From Pseudomonadota bacterium (GTDB taxonomy: Bacteria > Pseudomonadota > Gammaproteobacteria > Steroidobacterales > Steroidobacteraceae): a stretch of DNA of 58,188 nucleotides. The notes below the pieces were generated by a model that saw only the letters and a program-made list of their open reading frames with translations, was not told where the DNA came from and searched no databases. The translations under genes were made by a program, and so were the position numbers. This document shows, piece after piece, positions 28,046 through 36,281 of this stretch. Numbering within the stretch: the first letter of the stretch is position 1; each line of letters begins with the position of its first letter. Where the stretch lies: positions 1 through 58,188 of the forward strand of contig JANXUT010000054.1 of NCBI GenBank assembly GCA_025356075.1. Reading direction: 5' to 3'.

Positions 28046-30039
28046 GGCGTTCCTCCTGGCCGCTCTGTGCGGCGCTCGGCTACGCCGGATTTCTCGCGAT
28101 CTGGGTCCTCGGCAACTGGACCCACGACCGGGCGCTGCTCGAGGCGGTAATTCCGTGGGAAACGATTCCGACGCAGCTGCTCGTCGTCTTCTCGCTCGCC
28201 CATTTCATCCGCGACGAGCGACCCGGCGGCGCGCGCGGCCGCGCCTGGCGCCTCGTGCTCCTCGGGTTCGGCCTCAACGTAGCCGGCAGCGCCCTCTGGG
28301 TACAGGAGACCGCGGCGGGCTCGTTCGGCTATGGTCTCAACGACGTCTTCTTCGCCGCGTGCATCTGCGCGTTCGCGTTCGCCGCCGCGTGCTTCTTCAT
28401 CGATCTCGGCGGGTCGTTCCGGCGTCCCGGCGTTTGGCTCGATGCCGCGACGCTCATGGTGGCCCTCGGCGCGATGCTGCGGAAGGTCTGGGTGGGCCCC
28501 GCGATCGAGGCGGGCGGCACGGGCGGCTGGCGCGTCGGCGTCGCGCTCGTCTACAGCTTCGGCGCCGCGGGGATGCTGGTGCTGTGCGCGCTCGCCTACA
28601 TGCGGATCACGAACTGGCGGCAGGAGCGCTCGCTCGCGCTGCTCCTCGCCGGTGCAATCGCGAGCTTCCTTGCGGACCTCCTCTGGGTCGACGTGAGTGT
28701 GCGCGGCGAGATGACGGCCGCGTCGATCTATCAGATCGTGTACTGCAGCGGCGACGTGCTGCTGCTCGCCGCGATCGTGCTCGAGCGCCGGCGCACCGAG
28801 GCGGCGACGCGCGATCGGCGCTCGAGCGTGAGCCCGACGAGTTCCGTCCCGGCGCTCGCGGTGCTCGTGTCGATCGCGGTCATCGTCGCCGAGCAGGCCC
28901 ACGAGGGGGGCTTTCGCACGATGCTGCCGCTCGTCATCGCGGTAATTGGGGCGATCCTGGTCACGATCCGCGAGGTCGGCGCGCGGCTCGAGATCTACCG
29001 CTCCGCGAGGGAGGCAGCGCGGCAGGAAGCCGATGTTCGCCTGACCGAGCTCGTGCGCCGCTCGGCGGACGCCATCGTCGTCGTCGACGCCAAATGGCTC
29101 ATCACCTACGCGAGCCCGGCGTCAGAGCGCGTGCTGGGAGCGGCGCCGCGGGAGTTGATCGGGAGCGACGTGGGAGCGCTACTCGGTGAGGAGAATAGCG
29201 GTAGTATCGCCGGCTTCGTTTCGGCGCTCGAGCGCGGTTCGCGCGAGGCGCTCGAGCTCGAAGTCGATTTCGAGCATCCGCTCGAGCATCGCCGGGTGCT
29301 GCACGTCGTCGGTAGCGATGAAGGCGCCAAGTCGATCATCGGCGGGATCGCACTCACGATCCGCGATGTCACCGCGCACCGAAATGCGGAACGCGAGCTC
29401 CACGAGCTCACGAGCCGACAGCACGCGGCGCTCTCCCACGAGATCCACGAAGGGCTCGCGCAGGAACTCGCGGGCATCTCGCTGCTGGTCGGCTCGATCG
29501 GCCGCGGTGGGCCGGCGGCAGCGGAGGACTGGGCGGTCCTGCAGAACGTGCCAGCGCAGCTCTCGCGCGCCGTCGACAACGCGAGGCGTCTCGCATCGAG
29601 CCTCTCGCCGCTCCACGCGGCGGACGGGTCCCTCGAGCTCGCGGTGAGGAGCCTCGCCGAGCGGATCAAGCAATCGGGGCAGCTCGAGGTCCACGTGACG
29701 AGCACGCTCGGTGCCCGCGAGCTGCCGGCGGTCCTCTCCGAGGAGGCCTACCGGATCGTCCTCGAGGCGCTCGAGTGCGCGGCAACGGACCCGGAGAGCT
29801 CGCGCGTCGACGTCGAGCTCATCATCGCCGCGGGCACCTTGCGGATCCGCATGGGATGGGACGCAGATCCCCGTGTCTCCGCGGGCAGCACCGCGCGGGG
29901 ACTGCTCAGGGTCATCGGTCACCGGGCGCGGCGGCTGCGGGGGGCGCTCCTCGTCGAGGAATCATCCGGCCGGGACGTGCGGTTCGCGGTGGATTTTCCG
30001 CTCAGGGCCGAGCATGCACCCGCCGCAGGGTCCGCCTAG
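28042..30039 (+). CDS. Membrane PAS histidine-kinase homologue with degenerate ATPase domain
   Basis: The protein has 665 residues and starts at GTG 28042, overlapping the first kinase by GTGA. Seven to nine hydrophobic segments (about 5-310) form an N-terminal membrane sensor; a PAS unit follows (LVRRSADAIVVVDAKWLITYASPASERVLG, about 335-440). The dimerisation helix keeps LSHEIHEGLAQEL, close to the FGHDLHDGLCQEL of its neighbour. The ATPase part is poor: where the N box should read EAINNAVRH it has EALECAATD, and no DxGxG G1 box is seen. It may therefore be phosphorylated in trans by the coupled first kinase, or act as a membrane input subunit. Confidence 0.82.
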   Translation: MRRSSWPLCAALGYAGFLAIWVLGNWTHDRALLEAVIPWETIPTQLLVVFSLAHFIRDERPGGARGRAWRLVLLGFGLNVAGSALWVQETAAGSFGYGLNDVFFAACICAFAFAAACFFIDLGGSFRRPGVWLDAATLMVALGAMLRKVWVGPAIEAGGTGGWRVGVALVYSFGAAGMLVLCALAYMRITNWRQERSLALLLAGAIASFLADLLWVDVSVRGEMTAASIYQIVYCSGDVLLLAAIVLERRRTEAATRDRRSSVSPTSSVPALAVLVSIAVIVAEQAHEGGFRTMLPLVIAVIGAILVTIREVGARLEIYRSAREAARQEADVRLTELVRRSADAIVVVDAKWLITYASPASERVLGAAPRELIGSDVGALLGEENSGSIAGFVSALERGSREALELEVDFEHPLEHRRVLHVVGSDEGAKSIIGGIALTIRDVTAHRNAERELHELTSRQHAALSHEIHEGLAQELAGISLLVGSIGRGGPAAAEDWAVLQNVPAQLSRAVDNARRLASSLSPLHAADGSLELAVRSLAERIKQSGQLEVHVTSTLGARELPAVLSEEAYRIVLEALECAATDPESSRVDVELIIAAGTLRIRMGWDADPRVSAGSTARGLLRVIGHRARRLRGALLVEESSGRDVRFAVDFPLRAEHAPAAGSA

Positions 30040-30125
30040 GCAGCCGAGCCCATTGGCGGTTCCATCAATCGCCGGCCGGACTCACCGGCGTTGACGGGGC
30101 GGCCTGACTCCGGCAGATAATCGCC

Positions 30126-31085
30126 ATGGCTACCGCTCTCGTTCCGATCGCCGGCCAGCTCGGCATCGCCCTCATCGTCGGCAATGTGCTCGTCGACCAG
30201 CTTGGCGTTCCGGTGCCTGCGGTACCGACGCTGATCGTCGCCGGCGCCCTTGCCGTCGATCATCCGTGGTGGGGTGCCGAACTCTTTGCGCTCGCGGTCC
30301 TCGCGTGCACGCTGGCGGACACCGCCTGGTTCCTCGCCGGGCGCCGCTACGGCAACGGCGTCATGAAGCTCCTGTGCCGGATCTCGGTGACGCCGGACTC
30401 GTGCGTCAACGAGACTTACCTTCGGTTTGAGCGCTGGGGACCGAAGGCGATCGTCGTTGCCAAATTTGTGCCGGGCCTCGCGATCATCGCGCCGCCGCTC
30501 GCCGGGGCGCTCAAGATGGGCTGGACGCGCTTCGTCGGGCTCACGATGGTGGCGGCGTCGCTGTGGGTCGGCGCGTACCTCGTGGTCGGGATCCTCTTCA
30601 AGGCACAGATCGACTGGATCCTGCCGCGCGCCGCCGATCTCGGCGCCCCCGCCGCGGCGGCGGTCCTCGCGGCGCTTGCTGTCTACGTTGCCGTGAAGTG
30701 GTGGCAGCGCCGGCAATTCCATTCGATGCTCCGCATGGCGCGCATCAGCGTGTCGGAGCTTTACGAGCGCATGCTGGTTCCGCCCGCGCCGACCGTCGTC
30801 GACGTGCGATCGCCGAGCGCGCGGACCCTCGACCCGCGGCGCATCCCCGGGGCACTGCACGTCCCGCTCACCGATGTCGACCTGCACGTCAAGGACCTGC
30901 CGCGGGACCGCGAGGTGATTCTCTATTGCACATGCCCCAATGAAGCGACGGCGGCGAGGGTCGCGAAAATACTGATCAGCCGCGGCTTCACGCGCGTGCG
31001 GCCGTTGCACGGCGGACTCGATGCGTGGGTGGCGGCGGGCTACGCCCTCGAGACGGTCGAGCTCATCGCAACGACGCCCGGCTGA
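30126..31085 (+). CDS. DedA-family membrane protein fused to a rhodanese domain
   Basis: The protein has 319 residues. Residues 1-190 are DedA/SNARE-associated type: about five hydrophobic segments with GVPVPAVPTLIVAGAL, DTAWFLAGRRYG, and the conserved FVPGLAIIAPPLAGALKM loop. After a last membrane helix (about 178-195), residues 215-310 are a rhodanese domain (VVDVRSPSARTLDPRRIPGALHVPL), ending in the active Cys in LYCTCPNEATAARVA and RPLHGGLDAWVAAGY. DedA proteins move lipid carriers or support proton balance; rhodaneses carry sulfur or sense redox state. This fusion occurs in other proteobacteria, but its job is not known. A hairpin 16 bases after the stop may end the transcript. Confidence 0.86.
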   Translation: MATALVPIAGQLGIALIVGNVLVDQLGVPVPAVPTLIVAGALAVDHPWWGAELFALAVLACTLADTAWFLAGRRYGNGVMKLLCRISVTPDSCVNETYLRFERWGPKAIVVAKFVPGLAIIAPPLAGALKMGWTRFVGLTMVAASLWVGAYLVVGILFKAQIDWILPRAADLGAPAAAAVLAALAVYVAVKWWQRRQFHSMLRMARISVSELYERMLVPPAPTVVDVRSPSARTLDPRRIPGALHVPLTDVDLHVKDLPRDREVILYCTCPNEATAARVAKILISRGFTRVRPLHGGLDAWVAAGYALETVELIATTPG

Positions 31086-31101
31086 GCTTTGAGCGCGAGA
31101 G

Positions 31102-31128
31102 GGCCCGACCGAGGAGGTCGGTCGGGCC
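31102..31128 (+). terminator. Strong hairpin after the DedA-rhodanese gene
   Basis: A perfect 11-bp stem, GGCCCGACCGA (31102-31112) and TCGGTCGGGCC (31118-31128), encloses a 5-base loop. It lies between the stops of two convergent genes, so it could work for both. There is no T-run, so termination would be of the T-poor kind seen in GC-rich genomes. Confidence 0.6.
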
Positions 31129-31169
31129 TACGGTGCTGGTACTGCTCGACTCTTCGCGTGTGGCGCGCC

Positions 31170-31887
31170 TCACAGGCTCGCGAGGATGAGCCCCGAGGTA
31201 TCGACGCCCTTCACGTCCTTGACCTTGGCCGCAACATCCTTGACCTGGTCGATCGCGGATTGGCTCCGCACGCTGCCGCTCAGCGCGACAACGCCGTCAA
31301 TGGTACTCACGGCAATGCTGGAATCACTCGCCAGGCCTTCGCTTGCGATCGCGGACTTGACGTCGGTGGTGATCTTGCTGTCCGAGGCGACGATCGGCGC
31401 GCCGGCGTCCGGGGCGCCGGTGAGTGCGCTGACGCTCATTGGTACCTTGTCGGCGCCAGCGCCGGCCGCCACGACCTCAACAGGGTCCGCGACCGCGGGC
31501 TTGCGGGTCGGCATCGGGAGTACCTCGTTCTGGGCGACGGTGGGGCTCATGGCGTTGCCGTCGCTCGCCGGTAGTGAATGACGGGGGAACTTGGCGTCGG
31601 CGACGGGCGGAATCGCAACCTCGGGGGCCCTTGCGGCTGACCGGGCCATTGCGCGGGAGGACTGCCGGGGTCGCCGGAATCTCCGCGACCGGCGCCGGGG
31701 CGAAGGGAGCCTCCGCTGCCACCGGCGGGACCGTCGCGGGGGCTTCCGCGACCGGTGCTGTGGGCGCTGCCGCACTGACGGCCGGCGCGACGGGGGTGCT
31801 GCGCAGGAAGAATATGGCGACGCCGACTGCGATGGCGGAAGCCATGCCGCCGGCGGCGATGAGCTTGTGGGAAGTCCTGGGATTCAT
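31170..31887 (-). pseudogene. BON-domain exported protein, split by a one-base frameshift
   Basis: From ATG 31887 the product opens with a membrane or signal segment (LIAAGGMASAIAVGVAIFFL) and an Ala/Pro-rich stretch. In a different frame downstream it continues into a BON domain (ITTDVKSAIASEGLASDSSIAVSTIDGVVALSGSV, to the stop at 31170). The two frames join near 31625-31635 at a run of five C in the coding strand (GGGCCCCCGAGG); removing one C restores one protein of about 238 residues. BON domains bind membranes or phospholipids in the periplasm (OsmY-like). The shift could be a real mutation, phase variation at the C-run, or a sequencing error. Confidence 0.68.
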
Positions 31888-32575
31888 GGTGAGGTGCTCC
31901 GTAGGTCTAGCGAAAAGGATCGGCGTTCCGCACTCGACGGGGCCTACCGCCTGGAGCTTCTCCGCTCGCGCGCACCGTTGGTCGTCGATCGGCGCAGCAA
32001 ACGTCGAGCTCGATACCGACGGTACTTACTCGTGCGCTACGCCGGCAGCCTCATAGCGCCCGTAACCTCACCGGTCGATACGCCAAGCCGCGGTCAGATG
32101 CCTCCTACGTCCGGTGACGCGACCGAGCGTCCGCCATGCCCAGAGGCGCGGGTGACGCGGCTGCCCTCGACAAAGGGCAATGTGCGCCGGCGACGGATCG
32201 AGCCTGTCGCCGAACGGACACGCGGCGACGTCGAGTCGGGACCCAACGTGCGGTCGGGCACGTGGCGGTGTGCCACGCTCGCGGCGACCGGCGTCAACGG
32301 TGTGACAGCGTACAGAACGCCAACAGCCATCACCGGTAGCGTGTCTGGCAGCAACACCAATCCCACGAAGCACGCATTTCCCGACCTCGTCACACGCCTG
32401 CGCGCAGGGGCGGGACTCAACGCCCCGATCATGGCGACGTTCTACACCGCGGGCGCCGAGGGGTACACGAACTACCCGCTGCTCGCCGCGTGAGGACACG
32501 CTTCGGGCCACCCGAGCGTATCAACTTGGCTTCCACCGACCGCACCCGCGTCGTCCGCGGCCACGCCGGCGAGGA
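31888..32575. other. Region without a recognised gene
   Basis: These 688 bases hold no gene I can name. A plus-strand frame that ends at the TGA 32491-32493 has coding-like composition in its last 70 codons (product ends FYTAGAEGYTNYPLLAA; many C/G third positions), but its upstream part is Arg-rich and shadow-like. It may be the end of a truncated gene. A minus-strand frame at 32094-32432 with one hydrophobic stretch is equally uncertain. Confidence 0.35.
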
Positions 32576-32601
32576 AGCACGAAAACATATTTTTTCGTGC
32601 T
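32576..32601. promoter_or_regulatory. Perfect AT-rich palindrome before the recombinase operon
   Basis: The arms AGCACGAAAA (32576-32585) and TTTTCGTGCT (32592-32601) are exact complements separated by CATATT. The element is strikingly AT-rich for this region and ends ten bases before the ATG of the small coupled gene. It may be an operator for autoregulation, an attachment or binding site of the recombinase, or a terminator of incoming transcription (the plus strand ends in a T-run before CGTGCT). Confidence 0.6.
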
Positions 32602-32611
32602 ACATTGCCGA

Positions 32612-32935
32612 ATGAACAAACGCCCTCCGCTGCAACCCACCCCGCCGCCGGGCGGTCCCCGCGATGCGCGCAAGGAACCCCGCCGGGGCGACCTTTTCAA
32701 GGCGGCCGACGGATCGCTCTTAAGGATCGGGCCTGCCAGTGTCAGCGTCGCGTCGGACGGGGTCGAGATTCCCTGTCTCACCGTCGAGTTCACGGGCGCG
32801 AAGTCGAACCACACGCGCGAGATTCTCCCCTTCGGCGCCGTGCGCTCGCGCATCGCGAAGGCCGAGGTCCTGCATCGCGGCCCCTCCATCGCCGATCCCT
32901 GGCGCACCGCGCCCCGGCATCCGCTCGACGCCTGA
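32612..32935 (+). CDS. Small hypothetical protein upstream of the recombinase
   Basis: The protein has 107 residues, with a Pro/Arg-rich start (MNKRPPLQPTPPPGGPRD) then an ordered part with strands (GDLFKAADGSLLRIGPASVSVASDGVEIPCLTVEFTGA, HTREILPFGAVRSRIAKAEVL). No known motif. Its stop is one base before the ATG of the tyrosine recombinase, so the two are co-translated. It may be a DNA-binding partner or regulator of the recombinase; this is inference from position only. Confidence 0.55.
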   Translation: MNKRPPLQPTPPPGGPRDARKEPRRGDLFKAADGSLLRIGPASVSVASDGVEIPCLTVEFTGAKSNHTREILPFGAVRSRIAKAEVLHRGPSIADPWRTAPRHPLDA

Positions 32936-32936
32936 C

Positions 32937-33920
32937 ATGGCCGAGCGCCACGTCGCGCGCCGGGGGCGACAGCTCACAAAGGTGCCGCCGAGGCGCCTGA
33001 CGGCGCTCGAGTACCAGCAGCTCGCGGCCGTCCCGCCGGAAGCCGAGTGGTTCGCGAACCTTAGGAACCCGGGCACCCGCCGCATCTACCAGGCCGACAT
33101 CGCCAACTTCATGGCGTTCGTCGGCATCGAGCGGGCGGAGGAGTTCCGGACCGTCCGTCGCGCCCACGTGCTCGCGTGGCGCAAGGACCTGGAGCGCCGC
33201 GGGCTCGGCGGCGCGACGATTCGCGGCAAGCTCGCGGCGTTGTCCTCCCTCTTCCAGTTTCTCTGCAACGAGCAGGCCGTGCAGACCAACCCGGTGAAGG
33301 GCGTCGAGCGGCCGAGGACCGAGGGCTACCAGGGGAAGACTCCCGCCCTCTCCGATGCCCAGGTCCGCCAGCTATTGGCGGCGCCGAGCGGCGATGGACT
33401 CAAGGCACGGCGCGACCGCGCGATCCTGGCGGTACTCTTCTTTCACGCGCTTCGCCGGGCGGAGCTGTGCGCGATCAAGGTCAAGGACATCCACGACCGG
33501 CGCGGCGTCAAGCACATCAAGGTCCACGGCAAGGGCGAGAAGCTTCGGTACGTTCCGGTCCACCCGGCGGCGGCGGGCGCGATTGCCGAGTACCTTGAGT
33601 CGGCGGGCCACGGCGATAAGCCGGGCGCTCCCCTCTTCCGCCCGATCCTCTCGAACGTCACGAAGCGCCTCGACGCGGCGCTGCAGCCATCCGGTGTCTA
33701 CCGGATGATGAAGTGCTACGCGAAGCAGGTCGGTATCAACGTTGACCGGTTCGGCCCGCACGCTGCCCGGGCGACGGCAGCGACGAACGCGCTCGACCAG
33801 GGCGCCGACATCGCGAAGGTGCAGGAGTGGCTCGGGCACGCGAGCGTGAGCACGACGCGTGTCTACGATCACCGGAAGTCGAGGCCCGAGGATTCGCCGG
33901 TCTTCAAGGTGAGCTACTGA
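32937..33920 (+). CDS. Tyrosine recombinase (phage-integrase/XerD type)
   Basis: The protein has 327 residues from ATG 32937. The N-terminal SAM-like core-binding domain (about 35-130) has TRRIYQADIANFMAFV, LAWRKDLERRGL and LSSLFQFLCNEQAVQTNPVKGV. The catalytic domain has Arg in FFHALRRAELCAIK, Lys in the beta-hairpin (KVHGKGEKLRYVP), HAARATAATNAL (usual HxLR written HAAR), WLGHAS and the nucleophile Tyr in TTRVYDHRK. All catalytic positions look present, so it is probably active. It could belong to a small integrated element with the coupled gene before it; I see no attachment-site duplication in the window. Confidence 0.9.
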   Translation: MAERHVARRGRQLTKVPPRRLTALEYQQLAAVPPEAEWFANLRNPGTRRIYQADIANFMAFVGIERAEEFRTVRRAHVLAWRKDLERRGLGGATIRGKLAALSSLFQFLCNEQAVQTNPVKGVERPRTEGYQGKTPALSDAQVRQLLAAPSGDGLKARRDRAILAVLFFHALRRAELCAIKVKDIHDRRGVKHIKVHGKGEKLRYVPVHPAAAGAIAEYLESAGHGDKPGAPLFRPILSNVTKRLDAALQPSGVYRMMKCYAKQVGINVDRFGPHAARATAATNALDQGADIAKVQEWLGHASVSTTRVYDHRKSRPEDSPVFKVSY

Positions 33921-33991
33921 CTCAAACGCCTTCCCGGCCACGGGAATCGGCAGCGATCACCTCAACCTCACCCGGTTGGCGCTTTGAGTCA
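33918..33991. repeat. Inverted repeat starting on the recombinase stop codon
   Basis: TGACTCAAACGCC (33918-33930) is matched by GGCGCTTTGAGTCA (33978-33991), complementary except for one extra base. The 47-base space between is GC-rich. Such arms beside an integrase gene can be recombinase binding sites or a terminator; nothing more can be shown here. Confidence 0.35.
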
Positions 33992-34022
33992 GTCGGCGGC
34001 GTTTCCGCGGGCGCACCCCTCC

Positions 34023-34039
34023 GTTCAGACAATCTGAAC
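34023..34039. promoter_or_regulatory. Palindrome upstream of the UrcA-family gene
   Basis: GTTCAGA-CAA-TCTGAAC is a perfect 7-bp inverted repeat, 96 bases before the ATG at 34135. A weaker half-match (TCAGACCTTCTG) follows directly. It has the form of a dimeric repressor or activator site. Confidence 0.4.
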
Positions 34040-34134
34040 ACCCACTCAGACCTTCTGCGCATCGCCGCGTTCGCGGCGCTCACTCTCTCCACCAGGCGAT
34101 GTTGCCTTGCTGATGGAAGCAGAGGAGAACGGAC

Positions 34135-34497
34135 ATGAACATCAAGCGTGCAAAGACGGTGGCCCGCGTCGCGGCCCTGGCGATTCTCGCGTCGGCGGGC
34201 GCCCCTTCACTCGCGAAGGCGGTCGTCGCGAGCGACGTCCGCAGCGAGGTCGTCCGGTTCGATGACCTCAATCTTGGGTCGCAGGCGGGGGTGCATGCGC
34301 TCTACGCCCGCATTGAGAGCGCCGCTCGCGAAGTCTGCGGGCCCGCGGAGTCGACGGCGCTCGGCGTCGCTGCGGCGTTGTGGAGGGACTGCGTGAGCGC
34401 GTCACTCCATGACGCGGTCCTCAAGGTCAAGCACCCGGCGCTGACCGCGTACTACACCGACCGACTCCGGGCGTCGGCGTTCAAGCGGACGGGGTAG
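34135..34497 (+). CDS. UrcA-family exported protein
   Basis: The protein has 120 residues, with GAGGAG nine bases before the ATG. A signal peptide (VAALAILASAGAPSLAKA) is followed by the UrcA pattern: VVRFDDLNLGSQAGVHALYARIESAAREVCG, then a second Cys in WRDCVSASLHDAVLKVKHPALTAYYTDR. The two Cys probably form a disulfide in the periplasm. The family is common in Alpha- and Gammaproteobacteria (Sphingomonadales, Xanthomonadales and relatives); its function is not known. Confidence 0.85.
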   Translation: MNIKRAKTVARVAALAILASAGAPSLAKAVVASDVRSEVVRFDDLNLGSQAGVHALYARIESAAREVCGPAESTALGVAAALWRDCVSASLHDAVLKVKHPALTAYYTDRLRASAFKRTG

Positions 34498-34591
34498 TCG
34501 AAGTCGGGAGTGACACGACGAGGAGGCTCTGGTGGGGCGGAGCATGGAGCGCCCGCCCCGCGACCCGGGAGAGCGACGAGCGTTGTCGCCG

Positions 34592-36025
34592 TCACCGGCC
34601 GGGCGACACCGTCCATTGAAACTGGCCGTTCTGGAATTTGTCGTAGTAGGTCCCGGTGATGACCCCGTGGGCCATCCGGCCCTGGATAGTGACCTGCTGG
34701 CTGATGGAGCCGTCCGGATAGCGCCGCTGCACTCCCCCGGGCGCTCCGAGCTGGGTGACCGACGTGCCGTAGACGTTGTTGGGGTCCGAGATATTGAGTG
34801 TCGCGTGACTGCGATCGCCATTGGGCGCGAGCGTTTCAATCGTGCCGTCCCGATTGACATACACCTCGCCCGTACCTTTAAACCCCGGGATCATGCTGGT
34901 GGTTCCCCAGCCCGGATACGGCCCACCCGGCGTCAGTCCAACGCTCGGACTGGCTGCCGGCACGACTGCCGGCGGCGGAGCTGATTTGCTGGCAACGGCC
35001 CGCGCGAGCTTGCGGCTCATCATCTGGGCTTCGGCGACGTGCATGCCCTTGGGAAAGCTCGCGACGTAGCCTGTGAAGTCGGCGGCATCGGTACTGTTCT
35101 TCATCTCCTGCCAATACGACTCGTCGAGTTCGGCGGCCGTCGGGACATGGACCGAGGCAGCCGGCGGCAGCGCCGGCCCGGCGCCCGTAGCGGCAACTGC
35201 GGGCGAGCCAGTTCGGAAATAGAATTTTCCCAGTGACTGGTCGTAGAGCGCCGGCACCTGCTCGTGGCCGACGCTCCGGGCGAGTTCGACGACATCGCTT
35301 TGCACGTCCTTGAGCAAGCTACCCGCCGGCACACCCGGCTTGCGCATCTCCTGGATGAGGACGCGCGTGAAGACGCCGTTGGGGTTCGAATCGTGCGAAC
35401 CCAGGGTGTCGAGGGCGGCCTGGCCGGCGCCAGCTGAGTACATGATCATCTGGCCCGTCGCCGGCATCACCGGCACGAGTCCGCGTCCGCCGATCGCGCG
35501 CCCGGCTTCCTTGAACGGGTTGCTGCGGCATGCCACGATGATTGCGAGGGAGAAGCGCGCCTTCTGCTCGGTCAGGTCGTCGAGGATCCGCTGCAGCGGC
35601 ACGGCATCGTCCGCGACCTGCGCCTCGCTCTCGGCCGAGATGTCGATCGGCACCAGGAAATTCGTGCCGCCGAACTGGACGCCATGACCCGAGAAGTAGA
35701 ACACCACCTCGTCGCCGCCGGCGACACCAGCCTTGAAGTCGCGGAGCGCGGCTTTCATCATTTTCTGCGTGAGGTCCAGTTTCAGCGTGACCTCAAAGCC
35801 CACGGACTTGAGCTCGGCGGCAATCGCCTTGGCGTCGGAGCGCGCGTTCCTGAGCGGCTGCACGTTCTGGTAGCTGTCATTGCCAATGACGAGCGCGAGG
35901 CGACGCGCCTCGGCGGGTGTTGCAAGCGCGAGCAGGAGGATCGTCAGCGGCCCGACGCCGAACTGCCGCAGGCGAATCGCCCGAAACCGAGAGGCCAGAA
36001 CCGCATGCTGCATGTGAGAGCCCAC
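34592..36025 (-). CDS. Exported caspase-like (peptidase C14) protein
   Basis: The protein has 477 residues (or 473 from the ATG at 36013). A signal peptide (FGVGPLTILLLALATPAEA) precedes a complete caspase-like domain (about 41-275): RRLALVIGNDSYQNVQPLRNARSDA, the catalytic His114 in YFSGHG, and Cys166 in IIVACRSNPF, where most relatives have DAC before the Cys. A linker and a C-terminal beta-rich region (about 375-477, with YVNRDGTIETLAPNGDRSHA and YPDGSISQQVTIQG repeats) follow. It probably acts in the periplasm or at the surface. It is the third caspase-fold gene in the window; like the CHAT protein it is exported. Confidence 0.87.
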   Translation of the reverse strand: MGSHMQHAVLASRFRAIRLRQFGVGPLTILLLALATPAEARRLALVIGNDSYQNVQPLRNARSDAKAIAAELKSVGFEVTLKLDLTQKMMKAALRDFKAGVAGGDEVVFYFSGHGVQFGGTNFLVPIDISAESEAQVADDAVPLQRILDDLTEQKARFSLAIIVACRSNPFKEAGRAIGGRGLVPVMPATGQMIMYSAGAGQAALDTLGSHDSNPNGVFTRVLIQEMRKPGVPAGSLLKDVQSDVVELARSVGHEQVPALYDQSLGKFYFRTGSPAVAATGAGPALPPAASVHVPTAAELDESYWQEMKNSTDAADFTGYVASFPKGMHVAEAQMMSRKLARAVASKSAPPPAVVPAASPSVGLTPGGPYPGWGTTSMIPGFKGTGEVYVNRDGTIETLAPNGDRSHATLNISDPNNVYGTSVTQLGAPGGVQRRYPDGSISQQVTIQGRMAHGVITGTYYDKFQNGQFQWTVSPGR

Positions 36026-36281
36026 TACCGCTGTCTAATATTTTGACCGAAGTTCGTGGACTTCAGTCGGCGCAGCGGTGAATTCTCCCGCAACTCGCGG
36101 CAGTCGTCGCCGGGCCCCCGACGCAACCGGAGTATGAATTAGATCAATGGGTTACAAATGTGAATTAGCGCGATGGACGCAGCCGTCTCGGGATTCTTGA
36201 CCCCGGCCGTCCGAGGCCGGCACGGCCGCGCAATTCGCGCGCGGTCGCCCGGCGTTGCTGCCGGGAGACCGCCGCGGCCGA
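36026..36281. other. Promoter region of the caspase-like gene
   Basis: This 256-base gap between two minus-strand genes has an AT-rich island (36130-36170) in which TGAATTAG occurs twice in direct orientation, a likely promoter or binding region for the caspase-like gene. A small hairpin, CCGGCC-GTCCGA-GGCCGG at 36203-36220, follows the end of the 36282 gene and may stop its transcript. Confidence 0.4.
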
